Of a stretch of 64,000 bases of DNA, positions 11,401-24,264 are shown in pieces. The first letter of the stretch is position 1. The number at the start of each line of letters is the position of its first letter. Under the pieces are notes generated by a model, which had not been told where the DNA came from, ran no database searches, and worked only from the letters and a program-made list of their open reading frames with translations. Source of the stretch: Hygrocybe punicea. Its lineage: Eukaryota; Basidiomycota; Agaricomycetes; Agaricales; Hygrophoraceae. The position numbers and the translations under genes were made by a program. Location of the stretch: contig OY744469.1 of NCBI GenBank assembly GCA_963556145.1, forward strand, positions 5,552,767 to 5,616,766. Direction: 5' to 3'.

Positions 11401-14400
11401 ATGCAACAGTAGAGGAACAAGGACGTCTTACCTTGCATCTTCATATGCTGTTGTGGATAAAGGGATGCCTTACACCTCAGGAAATACGTGACAAAATTAT
11501 GGGTGAAAATTCTGACTTTCAGAAAAGATTGGTGGAATATTTGGAAAGTTTGTGTGTAGGACAATTCATGACAGGTTCTAAAGATGAGGTATCACAGAAA
11601 ATGGAACAGACAATGTCGAAACCTGAATATCAACAACCAACATGTGTCATGCCAGATCCACCATCATATAATTGTTCCATGAATTGTCAATATCACAACA
11701 AAAGATCAACATGGTGGCAAAGGTTTCAAGATGTTGTAGATGATCTTTTATTGCGATTAAATGTACATAACAGGCATGATGGCAAAAAAAAGCCATACTG
11801 TCTTAATTCGAAAGGTGAATGTAAACGACGATTTCCCCGTGATATCTTTCAACAAACTTTTGTAGAACCTAACACTGGTGCTCTCAACCTCAAGCATGGT
11901 GAACCTTGGATGAACACGGTGACACCTGAAGTTACATATATGCTACGATGCAATTCTGATGTGACCAGCTTATTATCAGGTACTGCTATAAAGGCCATAG
12001 TTGCATACATAACAGATTATATTACAAAATTCTCCTTGAAGACCTATAGCATTTTTGAAGTGATAAAAAGTATTTTTGATAAGAATTCCGAAATGATTGG
12101 TGGCGACCTGAAAAGAAAAGACAAAGTCAGAAAGCTGTTTACACAAATAGTCAATTCACTCACCTCCAAAATGGAAATTGGTGCTCCAATGGCTTCATTA
12201 TATGTCCTTGGAAATCCTGATCACTACACCAGTCATAAATTTGTGCCATTCTTTTGGAGATCTTATGTTAAAGAGGTTATCAGTGCATGGTCTGATGAAG
12301 AAATTCCCAATATATGTGAAGACCAAGATAATGCACAAAAGGTTGTTATTGGTAAGAATAATGGCGCATACATTGGACTTTCCAAAGTAAATAATTATAT
12401 GTTCAGACCAGCCTTGTATGATAATGTATCACTGTATGACTGGATATGTCTTGCCACTATGGAACCAAAGAAAAGACGCACCAAAACAAAGACCAAAAGG
12501 GCCAGAAGAGAACCAGTGCAAAACCAAATTTTTGACAATCTAGGCTGTGATGATTTGTCTGACTCTTGCACTGAACCTACTAATGTTGACTATTCCAGTG
12601 ATGACAACTTGTCTAATGTCGTTGATAATGATATAGTCATGGAGATAGATGAAATTCTAAAACCTGATAGTTTGAATAAAAATGCAGGCCCAGAAATAGT
12701 TGATAAAACAAATGAAGTTGATCTTAATAAATTGACAAAATTTGAAAATGATTATACTTTACATCCCAATCATCCACAATATCTTACCCACCATGCCAAA
12801 ATGAAAGGGAATGATCCCTTCATAGTTCCTAATTTTATTCCAAACACTTTGCCAAGGGCTGACCATGGTGATCGAGAATATTATTGTTGTACAATGTTAA
12901 CGTTTTTCAAGCCATGGAGAAGTGGCAAAGAACTCAAATGTAAATTACAAACATGGGATAATGCTTTTGTAGACCATGAGTTTTCTAAAAGAGAGCTCGA
13001 GATCATGAAATACTTTGGTCTGCGGTATGAGTGTTTGGATGCAAGAGATGATTTCTCTGCTAAACGTCAGAAGAATAATACTGCAAATATAAGGTATTCA
13101 TGGGCGACCTCAAACGGTCTTGATGAACTGGATGACATGCACAATGCTGAATTTGCATTTAATGGCGACGACTTCAACAACAATATTGATGAAGACAATA
13201 ATGACACGGAAATACTCCTGAAACTTGGTCAAAAAGGACAAAAAAGGAAAGATCAAATGCTAATAGCTGAAAGAACTTTGAAAAGGTCAGGATGGCTCGA
13301 TGATTGTATTGATGGTACCCCAGATATAGGACCTTTGATACCTATAGAACCACCTGTAGTACAATCAGCAAAATTTTGGAGAGCTGCAGTCCTTGCAAAG
13401 AAAAAAGAAATCATCGATGACAGAAATAAAAATTTACCAACAAACACAGCAACCATAGATAAATTGGCAAATTTTCAATATAATGATGTCAAGATAGTGG
13501 ATGCAGCATACATCAACCATATGTTTATTCCTGCAAACAGAGCTGATCGTCATCTTATTGATATAACTATCAATGATTACAAGTTGAACACTGACCAAAA
13601 GAGAGCATTTCATATCATTGCGAATCACTCTACCTTGATTAACGGTTCTGATAAGCTACGCATGTATCTTGGTGGGATGGCAGGCACAGGGAAATCACAA
13701 GTCATCAAAGCATTGACTAGTTTTTTTGGTAAACACAACGAAAATCATCGATTTGTGGTTCTTGCACCAACCGGTGGTGCTGCTGCCCTTGTAAATGGAT
13801 CCACATATCACTCCATTCTTGGAATTAATCAGGGAGGATCATCTCGTTCCCTTGCACAAGTACGTGCCAATCTTGATGGTGTGGATTACATTTTCATTGA
13901 TGAGGTGTCAATGTTATCTTGCAGAGATATGTATAAAATCAGTGCTCAGTGTGCAAAAGCACGTGGTGTTTATGATGAACCCTTTGGTGGCATTAATATG
14001 ATATTTGCAGGAGATTTTGGCCAACTTCCACTAGCTATGAGTGGTGCTCCTTTATACTCTGGAACCGTTGGTGTCCAAATCAATTCCAGTCAAACTATAG
14101 CAAATCAGGAAGCGGCTATAGGCAAAGCTCTTTGGCATCAAATAACAACAGTTGTTATATTACGTGAAAATATGAGACAAACCAATCAGTCAGAAGAAGA
14201 TGTCCAACTGAGGCTTGCTTTGGAAAACATGAGATACAAAGCATGTACTCCCAAAGATATTGCATTTCTTCGTACTTGTGTTGCAGGAAAAGGTCCAAAT
14301 GATCCAAAATTAGCCCAAAAGAAATTCAGGAATGTGTCAGTTATAACTGCATTGAATGCACAAAAAGACAAAATCAATGAACTTGGTATTCAACGTTTTG

Positions 14401-16352
14401 CTGCTGAAAATAGGAGACCATTAACATCATTCTATTCCATAGACAGATGGAATGATCCTACTAGTTCCAATAGCAAAAGAAAATCTCATCACATGTCAAC
14501 AATTTTGGATCCTATTCGACACACAAAGATATTGGAACCTTCACTCCAAAAGCTACTTTGGAGCCAACCACATGCATCATCCTCTGATCATATACCAGGA
14601 AGATTGGACTTATGTGTAGGCATGCCAGTGATGCTGAGGAACAATGATGCAACAGAGTGCTGCATTACCAAAGGAGCAGAGGGCATAGTTGTGGGTTGGC
14701 AGAGTGCAATAGGTCCTGAGCAACAAACTGTACTGGACACTTTATTTGTCAGATTATTGAATCCTCCAAAAAAAATTAACATAGAAGGACTTCCTGAAAA
14801 TGTTGTGCCGATTACAAAACATGTCACTTCCACCATGTGCTCATTACCCAATGATGATGTGATATCTTTGTCAAGAGAACAAGTGTTGGTACTACCTAAT
14901 TTTGCAATGACTGATTATGCATGTCAAGGACGTACTCGTCCTAACAATGTAGTTGACCTCAGTAGTTGTAGAAACCACCAATCCTATTATACTTGCTTAT
15001 CAAGAAGTGCTTCTGCAGCAGGAACTATCATCATGCAAGGCTTTGATCCTAAAGTAATTACTGGGGGTGCTTCTGGATATCTCAGGCAGGAATTCAGAGA
15101 ATTAGAACTGCTTGATGAGATTACCAAACTGAAATATCAAGGACTCTTACCAGACCATGTCAAGGGAGATCAGCGAAATTCTATCATTGATCAATTTAGA
15201 AAATGGAAAGGAAAGTCATATATTCCAAAAAACATTCATCATGCTATCGCATGGAAAGCCACGGAGCAACTAAATCAATACACAACACAGCCCTCTCCAT
15301 GGCAATTAATTAAACCTATGAACAAAAATCAAAAGGCAGATTTCAGAAACCTCAACTTTGTTCCTGCAAAAGGAACTGTTCCAATCACTGTCACTCATAA
15401 AAATTCGACGGCCAATGTATTGCAAAATAAAAAACGAAAATTACAACAAGTTGTAAGTTCATCTTCCATAGTGAAAAAAAGACAAAAAACAAGTACTATT
15501 GAATTAAATGAACCAAAAGGGTTTATATGGGATGCGGAAGATTGGAGCTGTGCTTATGATTCACTCTTTACAATATTACTAGCAATATGGAATGAAGATC
15601 CATCAAGTTGGAAAAAAAGATTCAATAGCATCAATGAAATATTAAAGATTTTGAGCTTAGGATTCAAACGATCCAAGAATCACACAACAGATTTAGAAAC
15701 AGTTAGAAATACAATCAGACATTTATTGCATCAAGATAAACCCAAAATATTTCCTTATGGTCAAGTTGGCATTGCCATAAGTGATTTGGCCCATTATATA
15801 ATGAAAGCAAATGAACCAATGACTTCAACTTGTCTTAAATGTATGAATTGTGAAAACATAACCATTCTGGAAAATGATAGATGTGATGCCATCTTTCATT
15901 GTTCATATTCATTTTCTGGAACCATCTCAACATGTCTTGCTCAAATCATAGTTAATAGACAACGGCACAAATGTCAATTGTGTTGGGGAGAGATTACTAA
16001 ATTTATTGCATTTAACAAAATTCCACCTCTAATCATGTTTACAGTTGACTCTATTGAGAATTTAATAATTAGTCAAGTTATAAACTTGTCAATAGATGAC
16101 ATATCCACTGCTTACACATTGAGAGGAATTGTGTACTTTGGTGATGCACATTTTACTGCCCGCATATTCATCAACAGTATGGTATGGTTTCATGATGGTA
16201 TATCAACCAGATCAATTTGCATTAATGAAGGTGATATAGATAACTTTTCAAATATTAATTTATTGTCATGTAATGGTAATAATGCTGTACTGTTTATATA
16301 TGCTCAATCTTAATATTTGTTCTCCTGCTAAAAAAAGGAGGGACGAGTAATA
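8430..16352 (+). mobile_element. Helitron, near-complete autonomous-type copy (Helitron-1)
   Basis: It contains the full RepHel coding region, and its 5' flank from about 8440 is shared with the second copy (reverse strand, about 54850), so the element starts at or before there. The 3' end is tentatively placed by a short hairpin-like CTCCT...AGGAG at 16322-16341 followed by GGACGAGTAA and T. A canonical CTRR terminus is not clear, so both ends are approximate. Sequence beyond 16352 is a different, gag-like frame. Confidence 0.7.
8577..16313 (+). pseudogene. Helitron Rep-helicase polyprotein with C-terminal USP-like domain, one amber stop
   Basis: A single frame from ATG 8577 to the stop at 16313 is interrupted only by TAG 10704-10706. 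The second copy has CAG (Gln) there, so the two halves (709 and 1865 residues) were one protein of about 2578 residues. In order: a Cys-rich segment (CAVCG, CKWICKPC) at about 9820-10010; the Helitron Rep region with HLH at about 11436-11444 and the two-Tyr motif YITDYITK at about 12006; a PIF1-type SF1B helicase with Walker A GMAGTGKS (about 13676) and Walker B IFIDEVSM (about 13890); and a C-terminal domain from about 15520 with WSCAYDSLF, paired CxxC motifs and YFGDAHFTAR. The role is rolling-circle transposition. An acidic linker separates Rep from the helicase. Confidence 0.85.
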
Positions 16353-17938
16353 TGCCATGCAAAGCAATGGCCCACACCCCACTAGTCACTCAGCAATGTC
16401 TCCGAGTCATCTCCGATATTTCTGCTCTCGGTTCGTATTATCGCTCATTCTTCCAGGTCTCTTCATCCCTTCGAAAGGTGAATCGCATCTCCTCTGGCGA
16501 GCAGTCGAGAGCATTCCTTCGAGGATTCCAGGCCCCAATTCGCCACGCTATCATTTCGCATTTAGAGATAAAGCTACTGGACCACTTCCCAGATGACCCC
16601 TATGTCCTCAGTGACGTTTATGATGCTGCGCTTTTTGTATTTCGAAGCGCTGGTACCTGCGCACCCACGACGTTCACAGCGACACCATGCACTCGACCTT
16701 CGCACCCTGAGCTTGGTCTACCATCATCACATCAGTCTTTGTCATCATCTGCACCTTTGTCCACATCCTCGCCTTTGGTACCGCCTTTGTGCCTGCGCTC
16801 GCCTTCATCCTGGCTAGAGGATGCTTTGCGCGCGATTGCTAGCCGACTACAGTACCCAGATGCACTTGCTTCGCAACAACTGCTCTCGCTGTCACCTCAC
16901 ATTGATTCGCATATGCCACCTGCGCCGCATACATCCGCGCAGCGCATTGTGGAGATAGAAAGTGAATTAGCCATTCTGCGAAAGTGCCACGAACTAGCTA
17001 CGCTGCGAGAGCATTGTGTTCACCACCAGGAAGGCCTCTTCAATCATCGCAAACATCGCGCTGTTCAGGAAAAACCTGTAGATCATTTTGTCTTGTCTAG
17101 CGGCCCAACTGCGGTATACTATGCGAATAGTGTGCAACCCTCTACCTGAATCATGCCCACTTTGACGTCGCATATCACTGCTCCACCCTCGCCTACAGCC
17201 TCCTCACCTGTCCGCTCAATTTCGCATTCATTCTTGCCTGTGGTACCCTTGACTTCGACTTCGCCCGCTACACTGCTGACTTCGGCTTCATCATCTGTGC
17301 CGAATACTTTAACCTTATCCCTGCCATCATTCAGCTCACAGACCCCTTTTTTTGCATCCCCTGTAGTCAAGATTTCGACCTCACAGCCCCCTGCCTCGCT
17401 ATCACTTTGTGTCCCAACTGCGTCTCGCCCAGATCTCAAAATTGCGTCCACAGCTGCGCAGACCTTGTCTCAAGCCCTTGTACCTGCGTGCATCTTTTCG
17501 CCATCAGTATTAGCTTTGCCTCTACCCGCCTGTACAGCGCACAAGTCCCTAGAGTCTCTGCTTGCACCTGTCCCAACCTTGAACCCCGAAACTGCGTCCC
17601 CCCTTATGGGTATTTTGTCACCTGCGTTATTATCTTCTTCATGGCCTCGCGCCACTATATCCGTGCTTCCTGCACCCTTTGCATCATTTACTCTGACCCC
17701 AGCTACTGCGACTTCCATTCTGCTCACTGCGATTCCATCTGCTGCACCCACGTCTTCTTCAGTGCCCCGCGTTTTGTCCTGGCGTCCTGCGATTTTGCGT
17801 CCAACTGCGGACACCTCTGGAATGCCTCCATTAGTGTTGCCTCAACTCGGCTGGTCAGGAAAAGCTGATCCCGGTTCTGATTTTTTGGTGCACAACAGGC
17901 TTTCTCACAGGCTGATATTTTGTAGCTATGGTCTATAG
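16352..17938 (+). pseudogene. Retroelement gag-like remnant
   Basis: One frame runs from 16352 with an in-frame TGA at 17147-17149 and continues to 17938. The first 110 residues resemble a gag-like module that recurs in agaricomycete retroelements: YYRSFFQVSSSL, SGEQSRAFLRGF, then FPDDPYVLSDVYDAALFVF. The remainder is Ser/Thr/Pro-rich low complexity with an acidic stretch (IVEIESELAILRKCHELATL, possibly coiled coil). The end is cut by the hAT-like MITE inserted at 17832. No pol region follows. It directly abuts the Helitron 3' end, so the Helitron may have inserted into or beside it. Family assignment is from memory of the motif pattern only. Confidence 0.4.
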
Positions 17939-18032
17939 CTACAAAATATCAGCCTGTGAGAAAGCCTGTTGTGCACCAAAAAATCAGAACCGGGATCAGC
18001 TTTTCCTGACCAGCCGAGTTGAGGCAACACTA
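17832..18032. mobile_element. Perfect-palindrome hAT-type MITE with 8-bp TSD
   Basis: The left arm 17832-17929 and right arm 17935-18032 are exact reverse complements over 98 bases, with a 5-nt loop. The element begins TAGTGTTGCC, which fits hAT terminal repeats (YARNG). It is flanked on both sides by the direct repeat GCCTCCAT (17824-17831 and 18033-18040), the 8-bp target duplication expected for hAT. The perfect arms imply a recent insertion. Confidence 0.9.
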
Positions 18033-18040
18033 GCCTCCAT

Positions 18041-19110
18041 CATGGCTCCTGATTGCTGTGCATAGCTCGTATTTCACTCCACTGTTAATTTCGCTCCAGT
18101 ACACTTCTGCGCCTGCCCACATTCCATGCTACACCGCACAGCTCAAAGCTAAGTCTCAAGTCGGCGAACCGCCACCACTATTCCTGGCATCAGTTTCATT
18201 TCTCATTCTTGCTACTGCTGCGCTTCGATTCTGGTCACTTCTCCACTCGTTGTTTACTGAGGACAGTCAATATTTCAGTGGGGAGGGAAGAAAAATGAAA
18301 GGGTGCACCACGGTAATGTAAATGGAATCAAATACCAACTCTACCACAGTGCTGTACGAATTCTGAGGGGTTCAATATGAATCCAAAAGATTAGTAAAAA
18401 TACTCAGAGGTGCTCTGGATAGCTGCGATGATGTTTCCGAACAGCGCGATGTGTGCGATGTGTGCGGCGTGTGCGAAACAGTCGGCAATGTTTTCGGCGT
18501 ATACATAGCACTTTGTAGAAGGAATGCAAAGTCTAATAGAGCACAGCGGAGCTATCGCATGGACAGCGCAGTAAAGAGGTGATATGATAGACTGCAATCG
18601 GGGGTATACAAGATGTCTCTCTAGTATGTAAACTATAGGGGGTATTTATGCAAAGTTGGTTGTTAGGACAATAAAGGATGAAGAAGGTAAGACAAATAGA
18701 CGGCACGCGATGGAACTATGGTGCAATAGGGATGAAATGGAACTGAAATGAAGGGTATAGCACCATGCGAAGCAATTTCCAAAATATCTAGAGGATAGGA
18801 GCTATAATGTTTGAAATAAGTGAAACATGTCACATAAAGACTTCCCTGGAACCGGAACGGAATCGGAATGGAATAGGGTGAATGGTATAAGCGTGGATGA
18901 TGTTGGAGAGGCTCGAAATATGTTTCCGAAGGGGGCCGAAGCACTCCAAAGAAAATCGCCATAATGTCAAATTATCGCCCATATCGTGCACATCACGCAG
19001 TCGCATCGCAATGGAGATACATATAAATCGGGATGTTTCGCAATGAATCGCAGCGAATCACAGCATGTCGAGGCTATAATAGGTCCAATAGAGGGTTTCT
19101 GTGCTTAGGG
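18041..19110. other. Intergenic, no gene recognised
   Basis: Contains a short GATGTGTGCG-type simple repeat near 18430-18475. Frames called here lack coding character. It may be degraded continuation of the gag-like element. Confidence 0.35.
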
Positions 19111-19440
19111 ACGTGCACTGCGTATCACCGGTATTCCACCAATGTTTGCAATTGCAAGACAATGTGAATGTCAGCCAATAATTTTCTATAAAAGTCAATT
19201 GTTCATCAATGATTGGATGTGGACGTTGACCAATATTTCTGCACAGAAGCCATTTATCCACCAATGCTTGCAATGATGAGTAATATAAATTGTCATAAGC
19301 CAATCATCAGCCAATGCTGGGACCTGGAAATTAAAAGCCAATGCAAATGTTGGCCAATATTCTCTCCCAGATGCCAGTTGTTCATCAATGTGAGCATTTG
19401 GAAGTCAAAGCACACTGTAGATAGAACTTCAGGAACCATT
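19110..19440. repeat. GCCAAT-rich degenerate repeat (orientation opposite to the main array)
   Basis: Repeated CCAAT/GCCAAT on the plus strand (for example near 19155, 19219, 19259, 19299, 19311, 19338 and 19353), like the complement of the 67-bp array downstream but too diverged to give a clean period. Confidence 0.5.
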
Positions 19441-19870
19441 CCACAGCCTTAAATTGGGGGGGGGGGTTTCTGATGTGATGGGAAGTATCTTTTGAGGCTT
19501 GCTCTTGAGGAGGATTCTGTGCAAGACATTTGTTAACCAGTCAGTGTCAGAAGATAAGCCTCATTGGATGTCATTACTGGTTATTTGCAAATATAATTTC
19601 TGAGCATGTGATGGAGAGATAATTTTGGCTGACATACAAACCACTTTTTTGCACCTCTCTGGATGATCAAGTGATGGCTAGGTTTTGCCTTGTTGTCCAG
19701 GAGCTTGCTGTTTACAGACATGTAGTCACACTAGAACTAGTTTTGATGAAACGGAATGAACTAAAATACAAGATACAAACTGTACAATTGTAATGAATGG
19801 ACATAATTGTTATTGGAAGGCAGCATAAGGCAGTGGAAGAAGACATAAGTACACTGCCACCTCCCTATAT
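19441..19870. other. Intergenic, nothing recognised
   Basis: A G10 run at about 19456-19465 and no coding signal. Confidence 0.35.
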
Positions 19871-21750
19871 CCATTGCATGATATGGGCATAAAAATAATG
19901 TTGGACACTTGTATTGGGTTGAGATGGGCTTCTGTAACCAAACATTGGCAGACATTCTTGGCGACTGCAAAATTGGAAAATTGGCTTGAGTTTCACTTCA
20001 GTAACCAGATATTGGCCAACAATTGTATTGGGTGCCATTTGGGAGCATTGGCATGAGATTGGCTTCTGACATGAAATTTTGGCAGATATTCACATTGGCT
20101 GCCAATTGGCAGTATTGGCTTGAGATTGGCTTCTGTAGCCAAAGAGTGGGGGACATGAGCATTGGCTGGCAATTTGTAGTATTGGCTTCAGATTGCATTC
20201 TCAAATGAAATAGTGGTGGAAATTTGCATTGCCTGCCAAATTGCAGCTTTGGCATTAGATTAGGTTCCAATGTGATATATTTGCTGGGATTGGCATTGGC
20301 TGCGAATTGGGAGTATTGGGTTGGTAACAGCATGTGTGCAGATGTATTGGCAGACATTGGCATTGGCATCGACTGGTAAGGATTGGTGTTGTATAGACAT
20401 ATATATCTCTGGGTACGTATTCACCCATTTCACCATATTCCCTATTTGTTCTGCTATTTGTATGTAGTGGCTTCTGTAAATAGTCACAAAGTAGAAGATT
20501 GTGGGGTTTCATCCCATTGACAATGGACTTGCACCCCAAATCTGTGCCTACGCAGGCCAGGTTCACTACAGCGTGACATTGGCGTCCAATGTGAAATATT
20601 GGCAGACATTGGCATTGGCATCGACTGGGCAGGATTGGCGTGACATTGGCGTCCAATGTGAAATATTGGCAGACATTGGCATTGGCCTCACGTGTGCTGT
20701 ATTGGCATGACATTGACGACTGGGCAGGATTGGCGTGACATTGGCGTCCAATGTGAAACATTGGCAGACATTGGCATTGGCATCACTTGTGCTGTATTGG
20801 CATGACATTGCCGTCCAATGTGAAACATTGGCAGTCATTGGCATTGGCATCACTTGTGCTGTATTGGCTTGACATTGGAGTCGAATGTGAAATATTGGCA
20901 GACATTGGCATTGGCATCAACTGGGCAGGATTGGCGTGACATTGGCGTCCAATGTGAAATATTGGCAGACATTGGCATTGGCCTCACTTGTGCCATATTG
21001 GCGGGACATTGGCATCCAATGTGGAATATTGGCAGGCATTGGCATTGGCATCGACTGGGCAGGATTGGCGTGACATTGGCGTCCAATGTGAAATATTGGC
21101 AGACATTGGCATTGGCATCGACTGGGCAGGATTGGCGTGACATTGGTGTCCAATGTGAAATATTGACAGACATTGGCATTGGCCTCACGTGTGCTGTATT
21201 AGCGGGACATTGGCGTCCAATGTGAAGTATTGGCAGACATTCCCATTGGCATCCACTGGGTAGGATTGATGTGACATTGTCGTACCATGTGACATATTGG
21301 CAGGCATTGGCATTGGCTTGACTTGTGCTGTATTGGCGTGACATTGGTGTCCAATGTGAAATGTTGGCAGACATTGGTATTGGCTTTACTTGTGATGTAT
21401 TAGCTTGATATTGGCGTCCAATGTGAAATATTGGCAGACATTGGCATTGGCATCGCCCGGGTAGGATTGGCGTGACATTGGCGTTGAATGTGAAATATTG
21501 GCAGACATTGGTATTGGCATCGCCCGGGTAGGATTGGCATCACATTGGCATCACATCTGGAATATTGGCAGACATTGGCATTGGCATCGACTTGGTAGGA
21601 TTCGCATGACATTGGCATCCAATGTGAAATATTGCCAGGCATTGGAATTCCCTTTGAATGGGCAGTTTTGGCCTGAGATTGATTTCTTCAAGCAATCATT
21701 GGTGGACATTTGCATTGGCATCACTGCAGTAAATCTGGGACCCACACATC
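19870..21750 (+). repeat. 67-bp minisatellite saturated with ATTGG/CCAAT
   Basis: The core array runs from about 20570 to 21650 with a 67-bp unit (successive ACATTGGCGTCC at 20576 and 20643). Each typical unit holds five ATTGG and one CCAAT. Flanking parts (19870-20570 and 21650-21750) are diverged relatives. Reading frames in the array on both strands are repeat translations, not genes. Confidence 0.85.
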
Positions 21751-22737
21751 CAGTTGCACCTTCTCACATCAGTGGTACATTGCGTCCTTAGCATCTCTAT
21801 CACCCATCACCTTGACCTTCATCTTTGTGCACTGCCCTCACTGTCAGATTTGGTCGTCAGCATTCACATTGGTTTCACATTTACCACTTTCATCAACAAT
21901 CATCTCATAAAAGCTGACATTGATTAACATCCGCATTGGCTGTCCATTCAAACCCCTTCAGAGTGACAGCATTGCAACTAGCTAACTTCACCCATTAACT
22001 CTGTTGCATTTTAAATGTTTTGCCCACTTTTCCATTAAAGGTACCACAAAAAATATTCATATTAGATTCAATAATTCTACCTCAATCATTACACTGTACT
22101 TTATTCTTCACATTTCAAATCTTTTTCATATACTTTCTTCATCTTTTACCTCCAAGTCCTTTATGCTCATTCAAAATCTATATTCATTTACCCCTTACCA
22201 CATTCAATATTTCTTTCATATCACCTTCTTACATATATTGAAATGCCATTGTAAAGTTTTTTGTCATACACTAACCAACATAATATTAAATGCTCATGGA
22301 CCATGAAACTATTTGAAACAATTTTAAATCTTGATACTCTAATCTTTGGTATCTCTTTCACAACATTGGAAATTCTAATCCAATACCTTCTATATCTTTC
22401 ATTACCACATATAATGCAAAAATACCTCATACATTTACTGTATTTGTATATCAGATTGTCTAATCTCATTTGAAATAATCACACCATTCTTGTGACCTGC
22501 CCTTTCAATTTTGTTCCTATTATTTTGTAATCATATTCCTAAAATTATAGTGTATTGACTTGAAAGATTACTCAAATATATTATTAGAATTTGGTTATGG
22601 AAGTCTATCACATTCCTTTTACCAAAATATCTTGAAAATACACTAATTATTTTCACAATCATTCCAACCCAAATATGGTAAAATAATTTAGAGGAAGTTT
22701 TCCATATATTACCAATTTGTTGACCCATCATATTTGA
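21751..22737. other. AT-rich stretch, no gene recognised
   Basis: From about 22000 the sequence becomes strongly AT-rich with short frames in several registers and no conserved motif. Confidence 0.4.
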
Positions 22738-22759
22738 TTATGCACCCAGTGCCACCACC

Positions 22760-22804
22760 TCAGGCTGTTGCACCACCACCTCAGGCTGAGGTGGTGGTGC
22801 AACA
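22760..22804. repeat. Short inverted repeat (CCACCACCTCAGGCTG / complement)
   Basis: GTTGCACCACCACCTCAGGC is followed at once by its complement GAGGTGGTGGTGCAAC, which can form a tight hairpin. A second CCACCACCTCAGGCTG copy lies just upstream at about 22749. Confidence 0.7.
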
Positions 22805-22849
22805 TGAGTGATGAGAGACTGAGGTAAAATTGGATGAGCAGGGTTGATA

Positions 22850-23290
22850 ACAATTTCAATCTTCATGGGACACTGGCATTCTGTGTTGGTGGAGGATGAA
22901 AAATGATAGAGAGTCACAAGGGAAAAGTGAAGACAATTAGCTGACTGTGCAGTGGAGACAGGAACACCACTGGCAGGCAAAACATAAAATGATGCAAGGT
23001 TGAAAAGTAGCCAGGCTAATACTAGTAGAAGAGACCAGCATGAGCTGGTTGTTGTATTGCTGGTAGGCCTTGGTGCCAACTCCTTCTCTCTGAAAATTAA
23101 TGGCAGTGATGCCCTTTACCCTTCCCATCATGCTGTCATAATGGACCATTACTTGACATGGGTGTGTGGACAATCTCAATCTTCATGGGACATTCTGTGA
23201 TGCTAAACTTGAAGGATAAAAAATGATAGAGTCGCAAGGGGTAAGTGGAGGCAATTAGCTGACTGTGCAGTGGAGTGAGGAACAGCTGGG
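22850..23290. repeat. Direct duplication of about 120 bp, offset about 315 bp
   Basis: Both 22850-22970 and 23168-23285 share CAATCTTCATGGGACA, a region around AAAATGATAGAGTC, and AATTAGCTGACTGTGCAGTGGAG. The minus-strand frame over the first copy (22738-23079) has a hydrophobic start but no recognisable product. Confidence 0.65.
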
Positions 23291-23359
23291 AAGACATTGG
23301 AGATGTCATTGAAATCCATGCTGTTTGAGCTGGGGATGTACAGCCCATCATGTCAGGAG

Positions 23360-23690
23360 TGAGATCATGATGTTTTGGGTACTGCCAATCATGGAGGGGT
23401 GTATGGGGAACAGTGGTGCCTCAATCCATATGGAGGTGCCAGTGGCATCTGAAGGATGATTGGTTGAGCTGCACCACTTGTAGTAGCAATTTGAGCAGGT
23501 TTCACATTCCTGTGCTGGCAAGGGCCAGTGTTGCCAAGCTTCAACTGGACACTGGTGGCAGGAGGCATGATGGTTGAATCATAAGTTTAGGTTCAGGTTC
23601 AAACTGGTTTGAACCAGGTTCACAGAATTTACCCCCTGCCTGAACCTTGAACTGAACCTCAGGTTCGGTTCAGGCTTCAGCTTGAACCTG
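23360..23690. other. Intergenic leading into the minisatellite
   Basis: No gene seen. The last 110 bases are rich in GGTTCA/TGAACC and look like a diverged edge of the 18-bp array. Confidence 0.4.
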
Positions 23691-23699
23691 AACCCTATT

Positions 23700-24264
23700 T
23701 CAGGTTCAGTTCAGTTCAGTTCAGGTCTGAACCTCAGTTCAGGTCTGAACCTCAGTTCAGGTCTGAACCTCAGTTCAGGTCTGAACCTCAGTTCAGGTCT
23801 GAACCTCAGTTCAGGTCTGAACCTCAGTTCAGGTCTGAACCTCAGTTCAGGTCTGAACCTCAGTTCAGGTCTGAACCTCAGTTCAGGTCTGAACCTCAGT
23901 TCAGGTCTGAACCTCAGTTCAGGTCTGAACCTCAGTTCAGGTCTGAACCTCAGTTCAGGTCTGAACCTCAGTTCAGGTCTGAACCTCAGTTCAGGTCTGA
24001 ACCTCAGTTCAGGTCTGAACCTCAGTTCAGGTCTGAACCTCAGTTCAGGTCTGAACCTCAGTTCAGGTCTGAACCTCAGTTCAGGTCTGAACCTCAGTTC
24101 AGGTCTGAACCTCAGTTCAGGTCTGAACCTCAGTTCAGGTCTGAACCTCAGTTCAGGTCTGAACCTCAGTTCAGGTCTGAACCTCAGTTCAGGTCTGAAC
24201 CTCAGTTCAGGTCTGAACCTCAGTTCAGGTCTGAACCTCAGTTCAGGTCTGAACCTCAGTTCAG
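23700..24264. repeat. 18-bp minisatellite, about 30 near-identical copies
   Basis: The unit GGTCTGAACCTCAGTTCA repeats about 30 times with almost no variation. Each unit contains two small palindromes (AGGT-CTGA-ACCT and TGAAC-CTCA-GTTCA). Because 18 is a multiple of 3, frames stay open on both strands (repeating SGLNLS on plus and PELRFR on minus); I treat both as artefacts of the repeat. Confidence 0.95.
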
